Origin: Lichenostomus cassidix
Taxonomy: Eukaryota > Chordata > Aves > Passeriformes > Meliphagidae
Length of the DNA stretch: 64,000 bases
Assembly: GCA_008360975.2 (NCBI GenBank)
Contig: CM039183.1
Span: 78,466,350-78,530,349 of the forward strand
Direction: 5' to 3'
Positions 40,701 through 55,700 of this stretch are shown in pieces. The translations under genes and the position numbers were made by a program. The number at the start of each line of letters is the position of its first letter. The stretch's first letter is position 1. The notes under the pieces are model-generated. The model had not been told where the DNA came from. It did no database searches and worked only from the letters and a program-made list of their open reading frames with translations.

Positions 40701-43700
40701 GAATTTGTATTTGTGCTCAGTATCTGGGTTTGGGGATTAGCTGTCAGTGTACTGGATGCCTGCAGTAGCAGAAACTTCTTCAGGAAGGTACCTTTAATCC
40801 TTGTTTTCCCTACTTGTGTGTGTCTCAAATGGAGTCAACATTGCAAGATTGCTTCATATGGCTTCTGTTGGGTTGTTCTCCATCTGTTGCTTCTTAGTAT
40901 TACCTATTTTGTATTAACAAAAGTACCTGAGACTTCCTTGGAAGACTAAACTTCATTGTCTCTTTTGTAAACTGCCCAACCAGTTAATGTCTTAATTTGT
41001 TTCTTTTGAAAATTTAGTTTCTAGATTTTTTTTCTTGTATATGGTTTCTTTTTCCTTGTATCTGTTCTTCCTTACGACATTAAAGTCAAATTAATTTTTT
41101 CCAAGTCTTATTTTAAAATTTAGCTTAGCCAGCAAACTCTGCTGCTTGGTTTGTTAAAGTTAGCCATGCTGGTGCTTTACTCCAGATGCTGATGATTGCT
41201 GGCTAAGCTGTGACTCTGTGGTACTGGGGATAGAAACCCAGGAAACTTGAATACCTTATCTTTGTGGTGTGACTAAATGGGAAACAGCTCTGCACGAATT
41301 ATCCCCCCCACCCTCCAATCTCCTTTTTCTGGCCTCAGATGACAAGTGACATCTTCATGCATGGTTTAATTCTTTTCTGTGCACTGAAAGTAGTAGACTT
41401 AATTTTAATCATGCCTCTATTTTGCACACTATAATTACTCATGTCCTAAAACATTCAGAGCTGCAGACTGAGATGCCATACCCTCCAGCAGTTTGGAGAG
41501 GAGGCAGAAATGACTGAGTGACTTCAGAAGCAGTGCTGTGGCAGCATATAGCAGTGCCTTGTTGCCTCCATTGCCAGCACTGGTGTGGGTGGACTCCTCT
41601 GAGGTTTCATTACTTAAAGTGCACCAATGGAATACACAATTTATAGTGTCCCTCTTTCTCAAAAATCTGCATACTGAAGCCCGAGACTGAAAGCTTACAA
41701 ATTTGATGCATTTCGTTACATAAAAGACAAGTGTTGTCACTCACAGTAAAACCTCTGAGCGGGGTAAACAGTGAGCAAGCCACTTGTGACTTGCTTCTAG
41801 GCTTTTACAAACCACTGTCTTCTATAATGCATTAATCAGCAGTACAGAATAAAAGATTATTGGCCTGTTTGTACAACAAGATCAAGGAGAATTCTTGCAG
41901 CTCTGTGATCTTGAGCTGCTGTCATTCAATAGCATGGCTTTACTACTGTAATACTTTGTCTGCAGAACTGCCTCCTTCAAGGGTAGTATTACTGAGGTTA
42001 TAGAAGTAAACCTTAAATTTCAGGTGTTCTGCAAAAAAAAAGGAAACCCAATGTCCATAACCAAGATAACAAAATGCCATGACAACAAACATTTTCAATT
42101 CAAACTTGGCAAACGGATCACACAATTTTTGTCTCCTGTCTCATTCCATCATTCCCCTGGCCTGAAACTGAAGACAACTTGCTGCTTTTATGCCCATAAC
42201 ATAGAAAATTTCATATGCAAGCACTGTGGTTTTCCCAGGCTTGTGACTGTGAGCTTGAGATTTCTTGGATCTTAAGTAAGTCTATGTAATAGAAGGGGAA
42301 AAAACCCATAAAGATTACGTGCCAAGCATTAAAAAAAAAAAAAAGCCAAACCAACCAAACAACCAAAACCTGAACTTTTGAATGCTTCTGTTAGAGCAGT
42401 GTGGGATGTCTTTACACACCAGGTGGGTCTCAATAGCTGATGTGACTCATCAATTTGTTCAGACAGACCTGTCCTCTGGACTTTTCCTCTCCTACAGAGA
42501 CAGAATCAGTAGTTGAATATTGAACCTTGAAGTTCCACTCTCAGCAACATTAATGCTCTCCCATTGTAGGGGAGGGAAAGGAAGTCTGCAAAGTGGTGAC
42601 CTTACTGTCCAATTGAATTGAACTTCTCTAGACTCACACAGTTTAGGTGTGCAGGGATCAGTCACATAATATCCTGTCTGCTTTTTAGGTAGAGTATCAT
42701 GACTGAATTACATGAATAGTTGGAGAAAAATTTCTAGTCTGGGGGTGGGGAAGAAATCATTAACAACGATTCCTCTGAGAGAAAGTAAAATGAGTATTTT
42801 CATTTCAGATAATGCTTAGCCTAGTAGTTAAACTTTTAAATTTTCTACCTCGGTCTTCAAACTTTAATCCTCAGCCCTACTATCAGATCTGTGTTTGGTG
42901 CTGTTTGTGTTGCATGAAGTTGTCTCCTCAAGTCTTGCTAGGGCCATGTCTGGCATCACATGGGTTTTGGTCATAGAGCTGCAACATACAGTTTCCAGCT
43001 GTGTCTCAAAAATAGGTGATAGTTTGTAGAAGGTAATTGCTGGCAGACTGACTGGAATCTGTGGATAACAGATGAAATAGTTAACCATAGATCCTATCAG
43101 TAGATGTGGGATATAGAGCATAGTGGAAAGCTTGCTGCCCTAGTGTTTATGATGAACTACTTACCTTAATTTCATGCACTCTTCTGTGCCAGTGTACATC
43201 TTTCTTATGTACATGACACCAAACTGTATGTTGTTGTTCCCCCAGACAGTCTCATGTCTTACTTCTTCTGTATAAGTTGTAGTTACTTCAGTATAACCTA
43301 ATGTCATTCCCCGTGTTCCTTCTCGCTGTTGAAGAGCTCTTAATGCATGCCTGAATGCACTCTTCTGCTGACTGGGTCTGTAGAAACTCTAGGAGGTGTG
43401 CTGGAGCTTGCTGATTAAAACAACCTCTGGGATGACTAGAGTATCTGTTTCTGTTGATGCCTCTTTTTGCTGATGCGATTGGGTTCAGTGTGCATGACAT
43501 ATTACCTGTAAGTGAAGAATTCAATAGTACTTATTCCTCTAACCCAGAGGTAATGAACTGCGACAATTAACTTACAAACCCTCAAGCACTAAAGTCATAT
43601 GATGCTGTGCACCCTAACTTCATCTGGGATAAAGATGGAGAAATATTTGGTCATAGCTGGGGACAGAATTGTTGGAAAACTATTATTGTTGGCTGAAAGA

Positions 43701-46700
43701 GTTGGACCACTGTTGCTGTCAGCATACACTAATATAATCTCAGTTTGGGGTTTTGTTGTTGTTTTTGTTTGTTTTTTTTAAATGTGGAATGTAAGCACTG
43801 AACTTGCTGTTTGTCACAACCATGGCCTGCAGCCTGGTGGTCTGAGAACTTGGCCATGCTGCAAACTTTTTATCGTATTTTAGTACTTAACACCTTCCTT
43901 TTCTCTCTCCCACAGACTTGATCCAAGCAACCAATGAAACAAACGTGAATATCCCTCAGATGGCTGATACGCTTTTTGAGCGAGCAACGAATAGTAGCTG
44001 GGTGGTCGTATTCAAAGCCTTAGTCACCACACATCATCTAATGGTCCATGGCAATGAGGTGAGTGCAAACAGCTCTCTCAAGGCCACGTTGGCACTGACC
44101 ACACTCCAAGCCAAAAATGTCAGTAGTGCAGAGGCATTCTGTTTGAGAACAAAGGGCAGGAATTGTTATTGATGAAAACTTACCTTTAACAACAGAGTTG
44201 GACTGTTTATCTGTCTCTCCATTTATAAAACCATAACGTAAGACTAAGACACAGGCTGTGCCAGGATATTGACAATTTATGCACTGAATCTGAAAACAGA
44301 GCTACACAGGATTAAACACTACCTGGGAGTTTTTGACTAAAGTCAAAGTTGATGTTCTGGCAGGTATTTACTGCCATCCAAATAGTTGCCTTCTCTGCAC
44401 TAGTGTTAAAATCTTTCTAGAACTGTAAATTCAACTTGAAAGCCTTTCGTATCAAGTTATCCTTATCCTTGCTTTTTATTCACCTGTATAGACAGGTATG
44501 TCTGCATAAAGAAAGACAGCGTATTTAAAGAACTTTAGTATGACTGTGAAACAATTCCTCCCTGGCTGTATGTAGTGTTTTCATGCAATGAACTTCTCAC
44601 AGTGTAAATTTTTACTCCTATTTTTTCCATTCCAAGTTTTGGTCAATATTCTCATCTGATTTCTTTAACTGTTTCAGGCTGTTAGTCCATGTATTTGATG
44701 AGGGGCCTATTATTATTGCTTGTTACTAAAACATGCCCTCAACTTGGCTGAAACTGAGGGCTGCTGGATTGAGAAGTCTGGGACTAGCCTGAATATGTGC
44801 TTTGTAACAGATAAATCTTGTGCTCCCTCAAATCCCTGAGAATTAGACATTTTTACTGCTCCTTTCACAGTATATTTTGTATTTTCAACATAATCTATTT
44901 TTTATATCTGCACTAGAATGTTTTCTAGAAATTCTGACTAAAAGAAGTTAATCTGAATGGACAAAAAGTGTTTTGGGGAAGGTGTTGAAGGCTAAGACAA
45001 AAATCAGTGGTTTCATGTTGTATGCTGAAAGTAGACTGGTAGTCGTGCTGCGAGGAGGTAAAAAGCCTTCAGACACAGCCTGTGATAAGAAAAATGACTT
45101 TGTGTTGCAGAGATTTATTCAGTACCTGGCATCTAGAAACACATTGTTCAATCTCAGCAATTTTCTGGACAAAAGTGGATCTCATGGTAAGCCTACTTGT
45201 GTCTATAATCTTAACAAGATTTTAGATAAGATACTATTGTTAATTTGCTCCTTCATTCATAAGATATAATAATATAAAAATGAGCTACTGAAGCCTTATT
45301 ATAAGTACTTAATAAATACAGGAGCACAAGGGAACTGCTAAACAACTTCAGAACAATGTTTTTCATCTCCTGCGATATTTTTACCCAAAAGGGGAAACTG
45401 TACAAATCCTTTAAGTACTGGTTGAAATCTGGGCTGGGTCAGCTGTCTGCTTAACTCTTATGGGTGTTAAAAGTTGAAATGGATAACTTTCTATTTAGTT
45501 TTTTTTTTTTTTTTACTGAGTCGTAAATGGTTATTCGGTTGCTTGGGGACACTGTGTTTTAGGCATTCTCTGTAACTAGTAATGGTGGGACTGTTGGCAT
45601 CAAAAGAACTGGTAGGTTTTGATTTGATTTGAATAATGAATTTAGAAAGGTCTAGGCAGAAATTACAGACTTGTTCCCTCTAAATCTTACACAGCCTGCT
45701 TTTCTACTCTTCGCTCTGGAATTATTAGTAAATTTTCCTGTGCCCTCAATTAACAGAGGAAAAGCTTGTTTCATGGTAACTCTACTAGAAAAGAGGGAAA
45801 ATATAATTCTTCAGCTGTCAGAGAGTATTTGTAGATTGTATGCAGACTACAGGAATGCTACAATAATGGGCAAATTCAAAGCAATGCCACAATACTTCAT
45901 CTCTCCATGTAGGCATGTGACACCAAAAAGACTTAAGCATCTTTTAGATATGGTTACAGGGCAGGAGCAAAGCTAAACAAATACTAAGAATGTGTTCATC
46001 TAAGCAAAACATCATATAAGTATGTATATGTGCTCAAAGACTCTGGAGTTTGCCAGCAATTAATTCTGTTATATGCATGCATTTTTATTCTTCACTATTT
46101 TCTTTAAACTGAAATTGCCATTTCATAAGTAATACACATTGTATCATAGATAATGAGGCATCAGATTTGGTAGCGTTATGCTTGGGTTGGCAGGGATACT
46201 TAATGCTGAAACATATTAAGGAAAAATGCAGTCAATGACTAAATTGAAGGGTGTGGATTTTTAGGAAGGTAGCAAAAAGGGACCCAGATTGAAGAGGAAG
46301 ATGAGTTGCCTTCTATACACATTTCTGTGGCTCAGAGGAAGAATCTTTGAAGGATAGACTATAATACTAACTGCTCAGATGTTACAGGCTTGAAGTTTGA
46401 GGTAGCTTGTACAGTGTTATGTGCCTTGAGGCTCTCTGGTGTAACAGTTCAAGGAGGGCACTAATCTCTGTGGGTGCCATCACAGTTTCTTTGTTCTGGT
46501 AAACCTAGTCAGGGAATTTTGAAGGCCCATGTAAGAGCTGGAGTGACTAACGTGCATAAAATATCAAGGGTGTTTAAATTGAACTTGGGCTTTATCCTGG
46601 AAGTCACATACCAGTTCAGGAAAATCTTTTTACTAAATTGATATTTTTCCCTGTTAATAGAGGGGTAACTTTTTTGCCACAAAGTAATGTTACCCCATAA

Positions 46701-49700
46701 CTAATGTAGGGGCCTCTAGAAGGCTTCCCCAGGAACAATGCCACTGGTACATTGAATGAATCTGTTGGAAGCAGAGGACAATGGTAGATTATTTTGGTGC
46801 ACCACTGCTGATGTTTCTTCAGAAGCTGAAAGATGTCTTGTGATGCCCGTTCTGTATGTGAAGTTGCACTGTGTAACAGAAATTGCATAATCTTTGGGTC
46901 TGTTATTATTATCCATATATTATCCTTTACTTAAGAACTTTCAGCAAACATGAAAATGAAACATAAAATATGTACCTGTTTTTTACAGGTTATGACATGT
47001 CCACCTTTATAAGGCGTTATAGTAGATACTTGAATGAAAAAGCATTTTCCTACAGACAAATGGCATTTGACTTTGCAAGAGTGAAGAAAGGGTAAGCAAA
47101 GTTTAGATACATATATTAATAAAGTTGCCTGAGTGAGCCATGAATCTCTTATTTGTGGCATTACACTTAATCTTCATTTCTCAGTGACTTTGTTATTTTG
47201 TGGTTTGTATAGCTACAATGAAACACTTGGTTTTTGAAGTACTTGTAATTGGTTGAAATTTGCCTAAAGAGGAGTGGAAATACTGGGTAGTAAGGCAAAT
47301 ACTAAAGACTAAGGGTAAAGTGCCTTGCAGAACTAGGAGCTTTTAGTGCTAGGTTTAAAACTGACTCATTAAATTGTGCTGCTGTTAGACTGTTTTAGGG
47401 TTTGGAGAGGGAAATGTTCTGAAACTATGCTTAGGATATTTCATTACTCTCTAGACACTTTCACTAAGAAAGTTGGCTCATTGCAAACAAAGCCTGAAGT
47501 GAACACCTGAAGTTCTTAGTAGGCAACAGAGCAAGCAGTTATAAACTGAACAGAATGAGGTTGTAAGAGGCTGGTTTTATTTTCCACAAGGACTTTGTTA
47601 AAAAAAATAAGTTAACCCAGCGCAGAGTAGTATGTTGGTATTTATGAGAACATTTTTCTGGTCTCTGACTCCTCTAACTGGGACTTTAAGGGCTCTAGAT
47701 TCTCTCTTGAAGCACAGATGACACAGCAAGTGGCATAACACCCACTGAAGGTGCAGCTTAATTGACTGCATGCTAAAGATGCTCCTGCTAATCATGAGTT
47801 GCGTACAGGATCCTTGTGATGGTTCTGGTGTACTCTGCAGCCTGACCTGTTAATGCAGGAATTGCTACCAGGCTGTTCTCGCCTGCTTCTCAAACAGCCA
47901 GAAGGTGTAGGGCCCACTGTGACAGCTTTGCTGCGTAGCTGGATGCCATTCCCTTGCTGAGGGCCATAAGAGTTCACTCCTGAACACGTGATGTTAAATA
48001 AAGTTAAGTTTGAGCTGCTGGGGATCCTATTGTTCTTGCCTTGCTCTATATTCCTGGAAAGGCTTTGTATGCCTGTTAATTCTGGTGCTCAGAATAAAGT
48101 GGCATAAAGTATACTATTAAGTATAGCATAAAATAAGAAAGAGTAATGGTACGTATTTCCAGTCTGCATATATATACTGTGTGCAGCCAGAACAGGACAA
48201 TACATAATGATGGTTGTACGGGTTTGTCATAGAGATAAAAATGACCATGCTTGAAAACTGCTTTAAGACTATGGATGACACTTAAGAAATGCTACACATC
48301 CATGGACATGTCCGCAATGAGTTGTCATTAGTTATTCATAACAAGCTTCATGCACATATTAGTTCTCTGAGTACTTCTGTGGCAGTATTTCTACTTAGTC
48401 ATTTAAGCTCCTAGTGTCATCTTTCAATAAAGAGATCAATGTCTTGCATTCATCACTAACACAAAGCCTTTCCTCACCTGCTGTCAGGAAGGGTGGCTTG
48501 ATGAAGTATGTTTCACACCAGCTCTCATGATGACATGAGAAGCAGGAGAATCAGACTGTGCTTTTGAAATGGTTTAAAATGAGTTACAGGTGTTTTAAGC
48601 ATAAATTTTAGACAACAGATCAGTTTGGGGGTGGGAAGAGAGGAAATGGCATGGCTTCTAATCTATATTCCCTCTTGCAGAGCTGAAGGTGTAATGAGAA
48701 CAATGGCTCCTGAAAAGCTGCTGAAGAGTATGCCAATATTACAGGAACAAATTGATGCACTACTTGAATTTGATGTATGTATTGAAGCTGACCTAGCATT
48801 AATACTGGGCAGTGACTTATACATGATGCATTGTAATGAACACGTTTCACCTTGTAGGTAATGCTTTACTCATCGTCCCCTAGGGCAGGCCAAAAAATCC
48901 CCTTTTCAGTGTCCCACTGAGGTATTGTTGCCAAGGATGGCCCTTGCCCATATGTATGAAATGTAAAGACTGCGTTTTTGGTTTTGTAGAGGGAACTTCA
49001 TCAGTGGGGGGGAAGAAATGGGCAAAACAAGAAGACTGCATACTCTGTTTTCTGTCTCTTGGCAATCAACTTCTTTTGGGGGAGGAGGGGAGGTCCATTA
49101 AAATACTGAATATACATTGTTTGGCTTTCTCAAAATATTAATCTGGTTTTCAGCTGTGAACTAAATTGGCTAAAGTTTGATCTAGACTGTTCATACAAAT
49201 AAGTGTGTACGATATATTTATCATGTCATGAATGTTGGTGGGATTGTTTATCTGGATTGTTTATCTAAGGATTAAAACAGGAATCAATTGTTGTAGGAGG
49301 CACAGTGTAACATTTCAAAGAGGTCTTTGAAGGAATTGGTTCTTCTCTTGTTGGTGGGCAGCAAGATACACTTTGAGGTGGCAGGTAGAGCCCACTGCAG
49401 CTCTCAGAAGGAGGCCTTTGAAGGGCATGTCTCGCAATGTGCTTTCCATTCCTTAAATGGCATAGGAATTGTGATAGTGCTCTCAGAAGATGAGATGTTT
49501 TTAAGAAAAGAAAGATCTTTTAATAAATGAGCGCGTATTTTCTTCTCAAGTTAATGTGAGAACTGAAAGGGTCTTGACATCATTAATCCAAATGCATTGT
49601 CTCGTAGACTTATTGAGGTTTAGTTAAGTTCTGCTGTAAACTGATGTCTTTTGTCCGTTTCATTAAAGCTGTTAATAGCATCTCTGCCCTCCTCTTCTTC

Positions 49701-52700
49701 ATAAGTGAAGGAGACAAGACTAAGATGTTTACTGTTGATGTGGATACTCCTCTGCTGTAGGGGATTGTTTTGGAGTGGTGAAGAAAGCAATACTTGATTT
49801 GCTAGCCAAAGCTTTTGTCTAGTGTCTTAGCATGAAAACTTCAGTGTTTGATTCTGTCTATAACAGCACTGAATACCTGATGTAAGCCAAAATGTTTAAT
49901 TCCATTTGACATTTGTTTTGTTAATAGCTGATACTTTGTGTGTAGGTTCATCCAAATGAACTGACAAATGGCGTCATAAATGCTGCATTCATGCTTCTGT
50001 TTAAAGATCTCATCAAACTTTTTGCTTGCTACAATGATGGGGTTATTAACTTACTAGGTAAGTAACCTGGCATCTTTATCTCACATACCATTAGCAAGTG
50101 AAGAATCAGTTTCAGATCTGCTTCAGTTTTTTTATTTAACTTCCGTTAAAGCTACGTTTTTCTTCACTCCTCTAGTCTGAAATGAGAGGAAATTTTAAGC
50201 TTACGTTAGTGTTCATCTGAGGCTGGATCTTCACATGTCCTTAAAAGTGTGTAGATGTGTATTTTAAAGACAGTGACCATCTCTATGCTTAAAGAAAAGT
50301 GTGGTGCTATGTGAGCATGTGTAATATGTCCTGCAAAGTTAGAAGCTTTTGCATTTTTAAGATACCCACATTCTTCTGTTATATCACAGAATCAATTAGG
50401 TTTGAAAAGACCTCTGACATCTTTGGGTCGAACCTGTGACCAACCACCATCTTGTCACCCAGACCATGACACTGAGTGCCATATCCAGTCTTTCCTTAAG
50501 CACCTCCAGGGATGGTGACTCCATGACCTCCCTGGGCAGCCCATTCCAATATCTAATCACCCTTTCTGTGAAGAATTTCTTCGTAATGTCCAACCAAAAC
50601 CTTCCCTGGCCTAGCTTATGACTGTGTCCTCTTGTCCTGTCACCAGTTGCCTGGGAGAAGAGACCAACCTCACTGGGCTATAACCTTCTTTCAGGGAGAT
50701 GAAAAGAGTGATAATGTTATGTGGTAGCCTTGTATGAAGTAATATACTCCTGAAAAACATTCCTGATCTTCCTGAAATCATGACTGCCAAAACTGGATCC
50801 CCTCCAGAACCCTACCTATCATCAGCCTACAAAGTGTAAAGGAGGCTGTGAGCATGTTCTGAATCTCAGGCAGCCTGCTGTGATCACCAGCATGACACAA
50901 TGGGTTGGGCATAAAAATTCAATTGAAATTTCACTGTCTGCTGCTACCTAAAGCATAAGTTTGGGTTCAAATATGTGGCAGCTGGGTTTAATAGTGGACA
51001 CAAATGGACTTTAGAGAGCTACTTAATTGAAAAAAATGGGTTCTTTGGAGTGAAGGCAATTTAGAGAGGACATGTATTAAAATATGCTTAAGTATCCTTA
51101 ATTATTTTGAACTTTAAGTTGGGTAGCTACTTCACCTGCTTACTTTTTAGTCTTTAAAAATGGTTGACATTACATACAATGCTGTGGCTGGTTGAGGTTC
51201 AGTTTTATGGTCTATATAATTCTTTAGCAGCTCAACAAGCCCAGCTTCTAAATTATACTAGACAAGAGGAATGCCACTAAATTTATGTCCAAGTAATAAA
51301 TGTTAGCATAGTGTCATATTCTTGAAACGTGATTTTTCTATAAACTAGAGTTGCTGATTTAAGACCTAATGTAAGACATCTTAACTGAAATTTACCACAT
51401 TATTTCTTTAGAGAAATTTTTTGAAATGAAAAAGGGACAATGTAAAGATGCTCTTGAAATCTACAAACGATTTCTAACTCGAATGACCAGAGTATCAGAG
51501 TTTCTTAAAGTTGCGGAGGTAAGTGGCTTTCAGTCTTCTGGAGTCTGGCACTTATATATTTTGTGATTTTTTTTTTTATTTTCCTTTTTTAGCACCAATG
51601 TAAAATATTATTTGCACTTGTTAAGCATCTCTCTCAACGTGTGTAAATAGGTCTGGATCTTGGATCTGCTTGTTCAGCTCTTGTAGTTAAGCCTTGCTTA
51701 GAACTTTCACATGCCTCTATGGTGCAGCCAAACTCAGCTTTCCTGGCTAAATTAACAGATGACATGACTTCAAATGGTCCAATATTTTTGAGAAATTCTG
51801 TAATAGATGCATACCTCTATGACATGTTTAAACATTAGAGGAAGATACAGCAATTGGGAATAAAAGCATGTAGATTTTGTAAGCCTGGGTTTTTTTTAGT
51901 CTTTGCAGCCAACATAAACTTAACTGTAATGTGAGATTTTTCTGGTTTTGTTCCTTGTTATCATCCTCTTATGTGGATAATAGGAATATTACATGGTTAA
52001 TTAACTCCTTTGCTGGGTTCTCATTTGTGGTAGTTGACTCTTTGGCACAGGGTGCACATTTTCCATGTTTCATACTTCATTATAATGGACAGCAGTAATG
52101 AGCTGAATAAAAAGTTTGTTTCTTTGCTAATTCACTTATCTATGGAGAAGCCTGATAGACTCCCTAATGACTCATAATGTCAGATATGAGTATTGAACTT
52201 GAGGGAGGAAAGTACTTAAGAGACACAGGTCAGCTTTTCTGGACAGTGGTTATAGTGACTATACTTCAAAATTATGAGGTGCAGTGGAGCTTGTTCTTCT
52301 GTAAAAGCCAAACTAGCAGTCACTCTGAAGAACCACAGTGAAGCCACAGGGCCATTAATAGAAGATTGCAGACTTCGATCTTAATTTGCTGCCCTCTGAG
52401 ACAGCAGTACCTGACCAGTGTATTTGAGTATAGAGTATGAATTTCTTGTGTGTGAAATCAAGCTCCATTATTTTATCCTTTTATTTTAAATGGATCTTTA
52501 TTTTGGGGGGGGGGGAAGTCTGCTGAAGGTTGTTGAAGGTAGCTACTGGAAAGGTGGATGTGTGCTTTCTAACTTTGTAGTGTTTTTCTAAAGAAATTGC
52601 ATTATAGCTTGAACAGCAGTTCTACTCAAAATTAATGCCTGATGCAGTGGAATAATGCTCTTATGTTTTACTCTTTTTTCTCCACAGCAAGTTGGAATTG

Positions 52701-55700
52701 ACAAAGGTGATATCCCTGATCTTACACAGGTAAGCTTCTCTTGTAGTCTTTTTGAATTTGTGTAATAAATAAAAGTTTTGCAATGAGGAAAGCACACCAG
52801 GAATGCAAATGTTGGTAGGAAGTCATACCACCTAACATGCTGTAGTATCCCTTTAAGTATCACTTGCAAATTGCCCTGGATGCCTTCCTTTGTGTTTAAT
52901 GTGAAGAGGATATTAGAGGAAGAGATCCGTGCTGAAGAGTTTACCTGTGGCAGTTTTGATGCCAGTAAAATTGGAACAGAAGAGCAACCCAAACTGCTTA
53001 GCAGCAGCAAACCCCATCTGTTTGTATAGTTTTTGTTCGTGCAGGTTTTTGATAGCCTCTTGAAAGCCTGGTTTAAAGCAGCATCAGAATAGTGTCTCTC
53101 TCAGTTAAATGCCACTTAAAAATTTTGGAAGTGAGACATTATGAGAATGTGGAGAGTTTTTATCTTCGTGGATTCCAGATACATGGTGCTATAAAGTCTG
53201 GCCACTCTTTCAGCAGAGAAAAGCAGCATGTGCAATACCAGACTTAATCCTGAAATAGCTGATGTAGTATGTTCCCCTAACTCTGTACCTCAGGGGCCTT
53301 TTTTTAACACAGTCCAGTCAGTCATGAGCTAAGTCCTTAAACCAGAAGAAATCACCTCAAATCCAGTTAATGAAATATGCATAATAAATTCCTGTGGCAC
53401 TTGTATCTGCTTCTGCTCGTGTTGCACCAGCCTGTTCTGCATCGTCAGGGCTGTACTCACTCAGCTGCACCCTAGTTACTGCTCGTGGATGGTCCCTTCC
53501 CCCCCATGAGCCAACACTTTAAAATAGAACAGTTCTTTTGGAAGGAAAGGGTCTGCAATGATCATCTCATCAAACTTCCTGACCACTTCAGTGGTCTGCT
53601 CAGGTAGTCCCTCATAGCTGTCTTCTTTCAAAGGCTGCTTGGGACTCACATGCAAAGGCTAGCCTGCAACATGCTGTATAGCTTATGTATGCAACCTAGG
53701 CAGTGTATTTCAGAGAGAAATAAATAAAAGGTGAATAATGGAACTGAATTTCAACTAATAACTAGTACCTAATTCCATATAGTATCAATGGTATACCTAA
53801 ATTCCTGTAGAAATCCATGGTAATAATTGGTAGTATTCTGCAAGAAATTGATTGTGTTGACACTCCATGTTTACATATTTGGCAAACCCAGACAAGTGGT
53901 CCCAGTAGTGCAATTCACACTGATAGTTGTCATCTTTGGACTTTATAGTTTGGCTGCAGAGTTTTGGAGGCTGAGACAGCATCTTTGCAGCTAAAGATCT
54001 TGGCTCATTTTTATTTACTAGCATTTCTAAAGTATGACAGTTTTGCCCTTAGTAGCTAGTGGGGAACCTATATCTAAGGTTCCAGCATAATGCTGACTGA
54101 TAGATTGTCTAATGTTAAAGCAGTATCTAGAGGAAATTAAGCAATGTTCAGTGTTGCAAATTGGGTACTAGATAGTATTTTCTTTCCAAATTTTTGCCTC
54201 TGGGTAGAAATTTTCTGAAGCTTCCTCTCTGAGTTCTGTTTGAAAGAAAAACTTTGTATTATCTTGTTGGTTTTTAAGAAACCTAAGATATTGGTAAGAT
54301 ATCCTAAGATATTGGTAAGAAACCTAAGATATTGACTAAGATATTGGTAAGCTATCTAACGTGTCTAGAGGTAACTGGTAACAGTAGATCATGGGATTAT
54401 TATTATTATTTTTTTGAAACATAGTTTTTCCTTACGTGTTTAAGTCACGCAAATTATAGCTTACAATATAGCCTTTTGAATACAAAGAAGTCTGAATCTC
54501 TGGATTTTTTTAGTTTGTTTTACCTTTCTTCTTTTACTTGCTGCTGGAGAATTCTTATAATTAGGTCACTTGTGTTTAACCAATTCTTATGCCCAAATGA
54601 ATTGAAAATTAATAAATATGCCTATAAAAGGAGCAAGGTCAAAATGTGTCTTCATTGCTTATGTACGTGGGACGTACTTAAACTCAATGTGTCATCTAAG
54701 ATTATTTTGAGCATTTTAAATTTCTGCATGTGTTAAGTTACTGGTTTAATACTAAAATTAATATGCAGACACTGCAAGCACACTAAGCTGTGCATTGGAA
54801 CTAGCGGGTGCTGTGCATCCTGAAATATCTGATTCAGCCAGCAAGCTGGTTTTTCAGTATAAGAGCAGTGGATAATCTTGTTTTCAGGCAACACAAACTG
54901 ACTTGTTTGATAACTATGTCTGCCCTGAAATTAAAGACATTATTTATGAAAAACATCATAGGTATTGCTATCAGGAATTCTGGTTGATCTGAAGGAGACT
55001 GACAAAGAGAATTCCCTGTTTAGAGACTAATGAACTGATGAACTTGCAACCCTGATAAAATATTCAATTATTTTATGCTGCTCTATCTCTCAAGGGTTTC
55101 TTCCCTGCTTGTTGATCTTCTAGGAGTCTACTTATCCAGACTCTATTTTTGTACTGGAGTAGCTAAGCCCAGTGTGCATTTACAACTACTTTTTCTGTCT
55201 GCCATTGTGACAGCAAGTGCCTGGGGGTATTGGCTGCTGACCACAAAAAGGTTGCTTAAAATAAAACCTAAGATCAGGGAGGCCTGAAAAAGCTTAGTTT
55301 TTTATAGATGTCTAAAATAGTGATCTGTCTGCATTTCGAGCTAGCTGCACAGTAACCTTGCCTGGGTACCATTTTGAGAAGAACAGCTGTAAGGTTTTGT
55401 GATGTTGGGAGTCTTAAACCAAAGGTAGCTCCCTCTGGGGGCATTGGAAAGGACTTTGTTTTGTTTAGGCTGCAAATGCTTTCTAATCCTCTGGTCATGG
55501 AAAAGGTCTTGAGCTTTGACTACAGGCAAAACTGAAAGTGTGACCTCGGATCTATGAATCTTAAAATTAACCCTGTGGATGCCTGTGCTGTTGTGAATGT
55601 TTAACACTGATTTAAAGCATGATGAGCAGCACATTCTGGATTTAGGCTTCAGGTGCTGCGTATGGGAGGTAAATGTTTTCTCTCTGTAAATCTGGACACA

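Larger units (their letters stand above)
25775..43915 (+). other. SNAP91: SNAP91 intron 1 (about 18.1 kb)
   Basis: A long first intron running from donor GTGAGC to an acceptor with pyrimidine tract TTCTCTCTCCCACAG. I recognise no further exon or known noncoding RNA. It contains a possible degraded interspersed repeat (about 31395-31830), an incomplete RE1/NRSE-like motif at 31651-31671, and a (TTTG)n tract at 38064-38084. The rest is unremarkable AT-rich intronic DNA. Confidence 0.9.
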
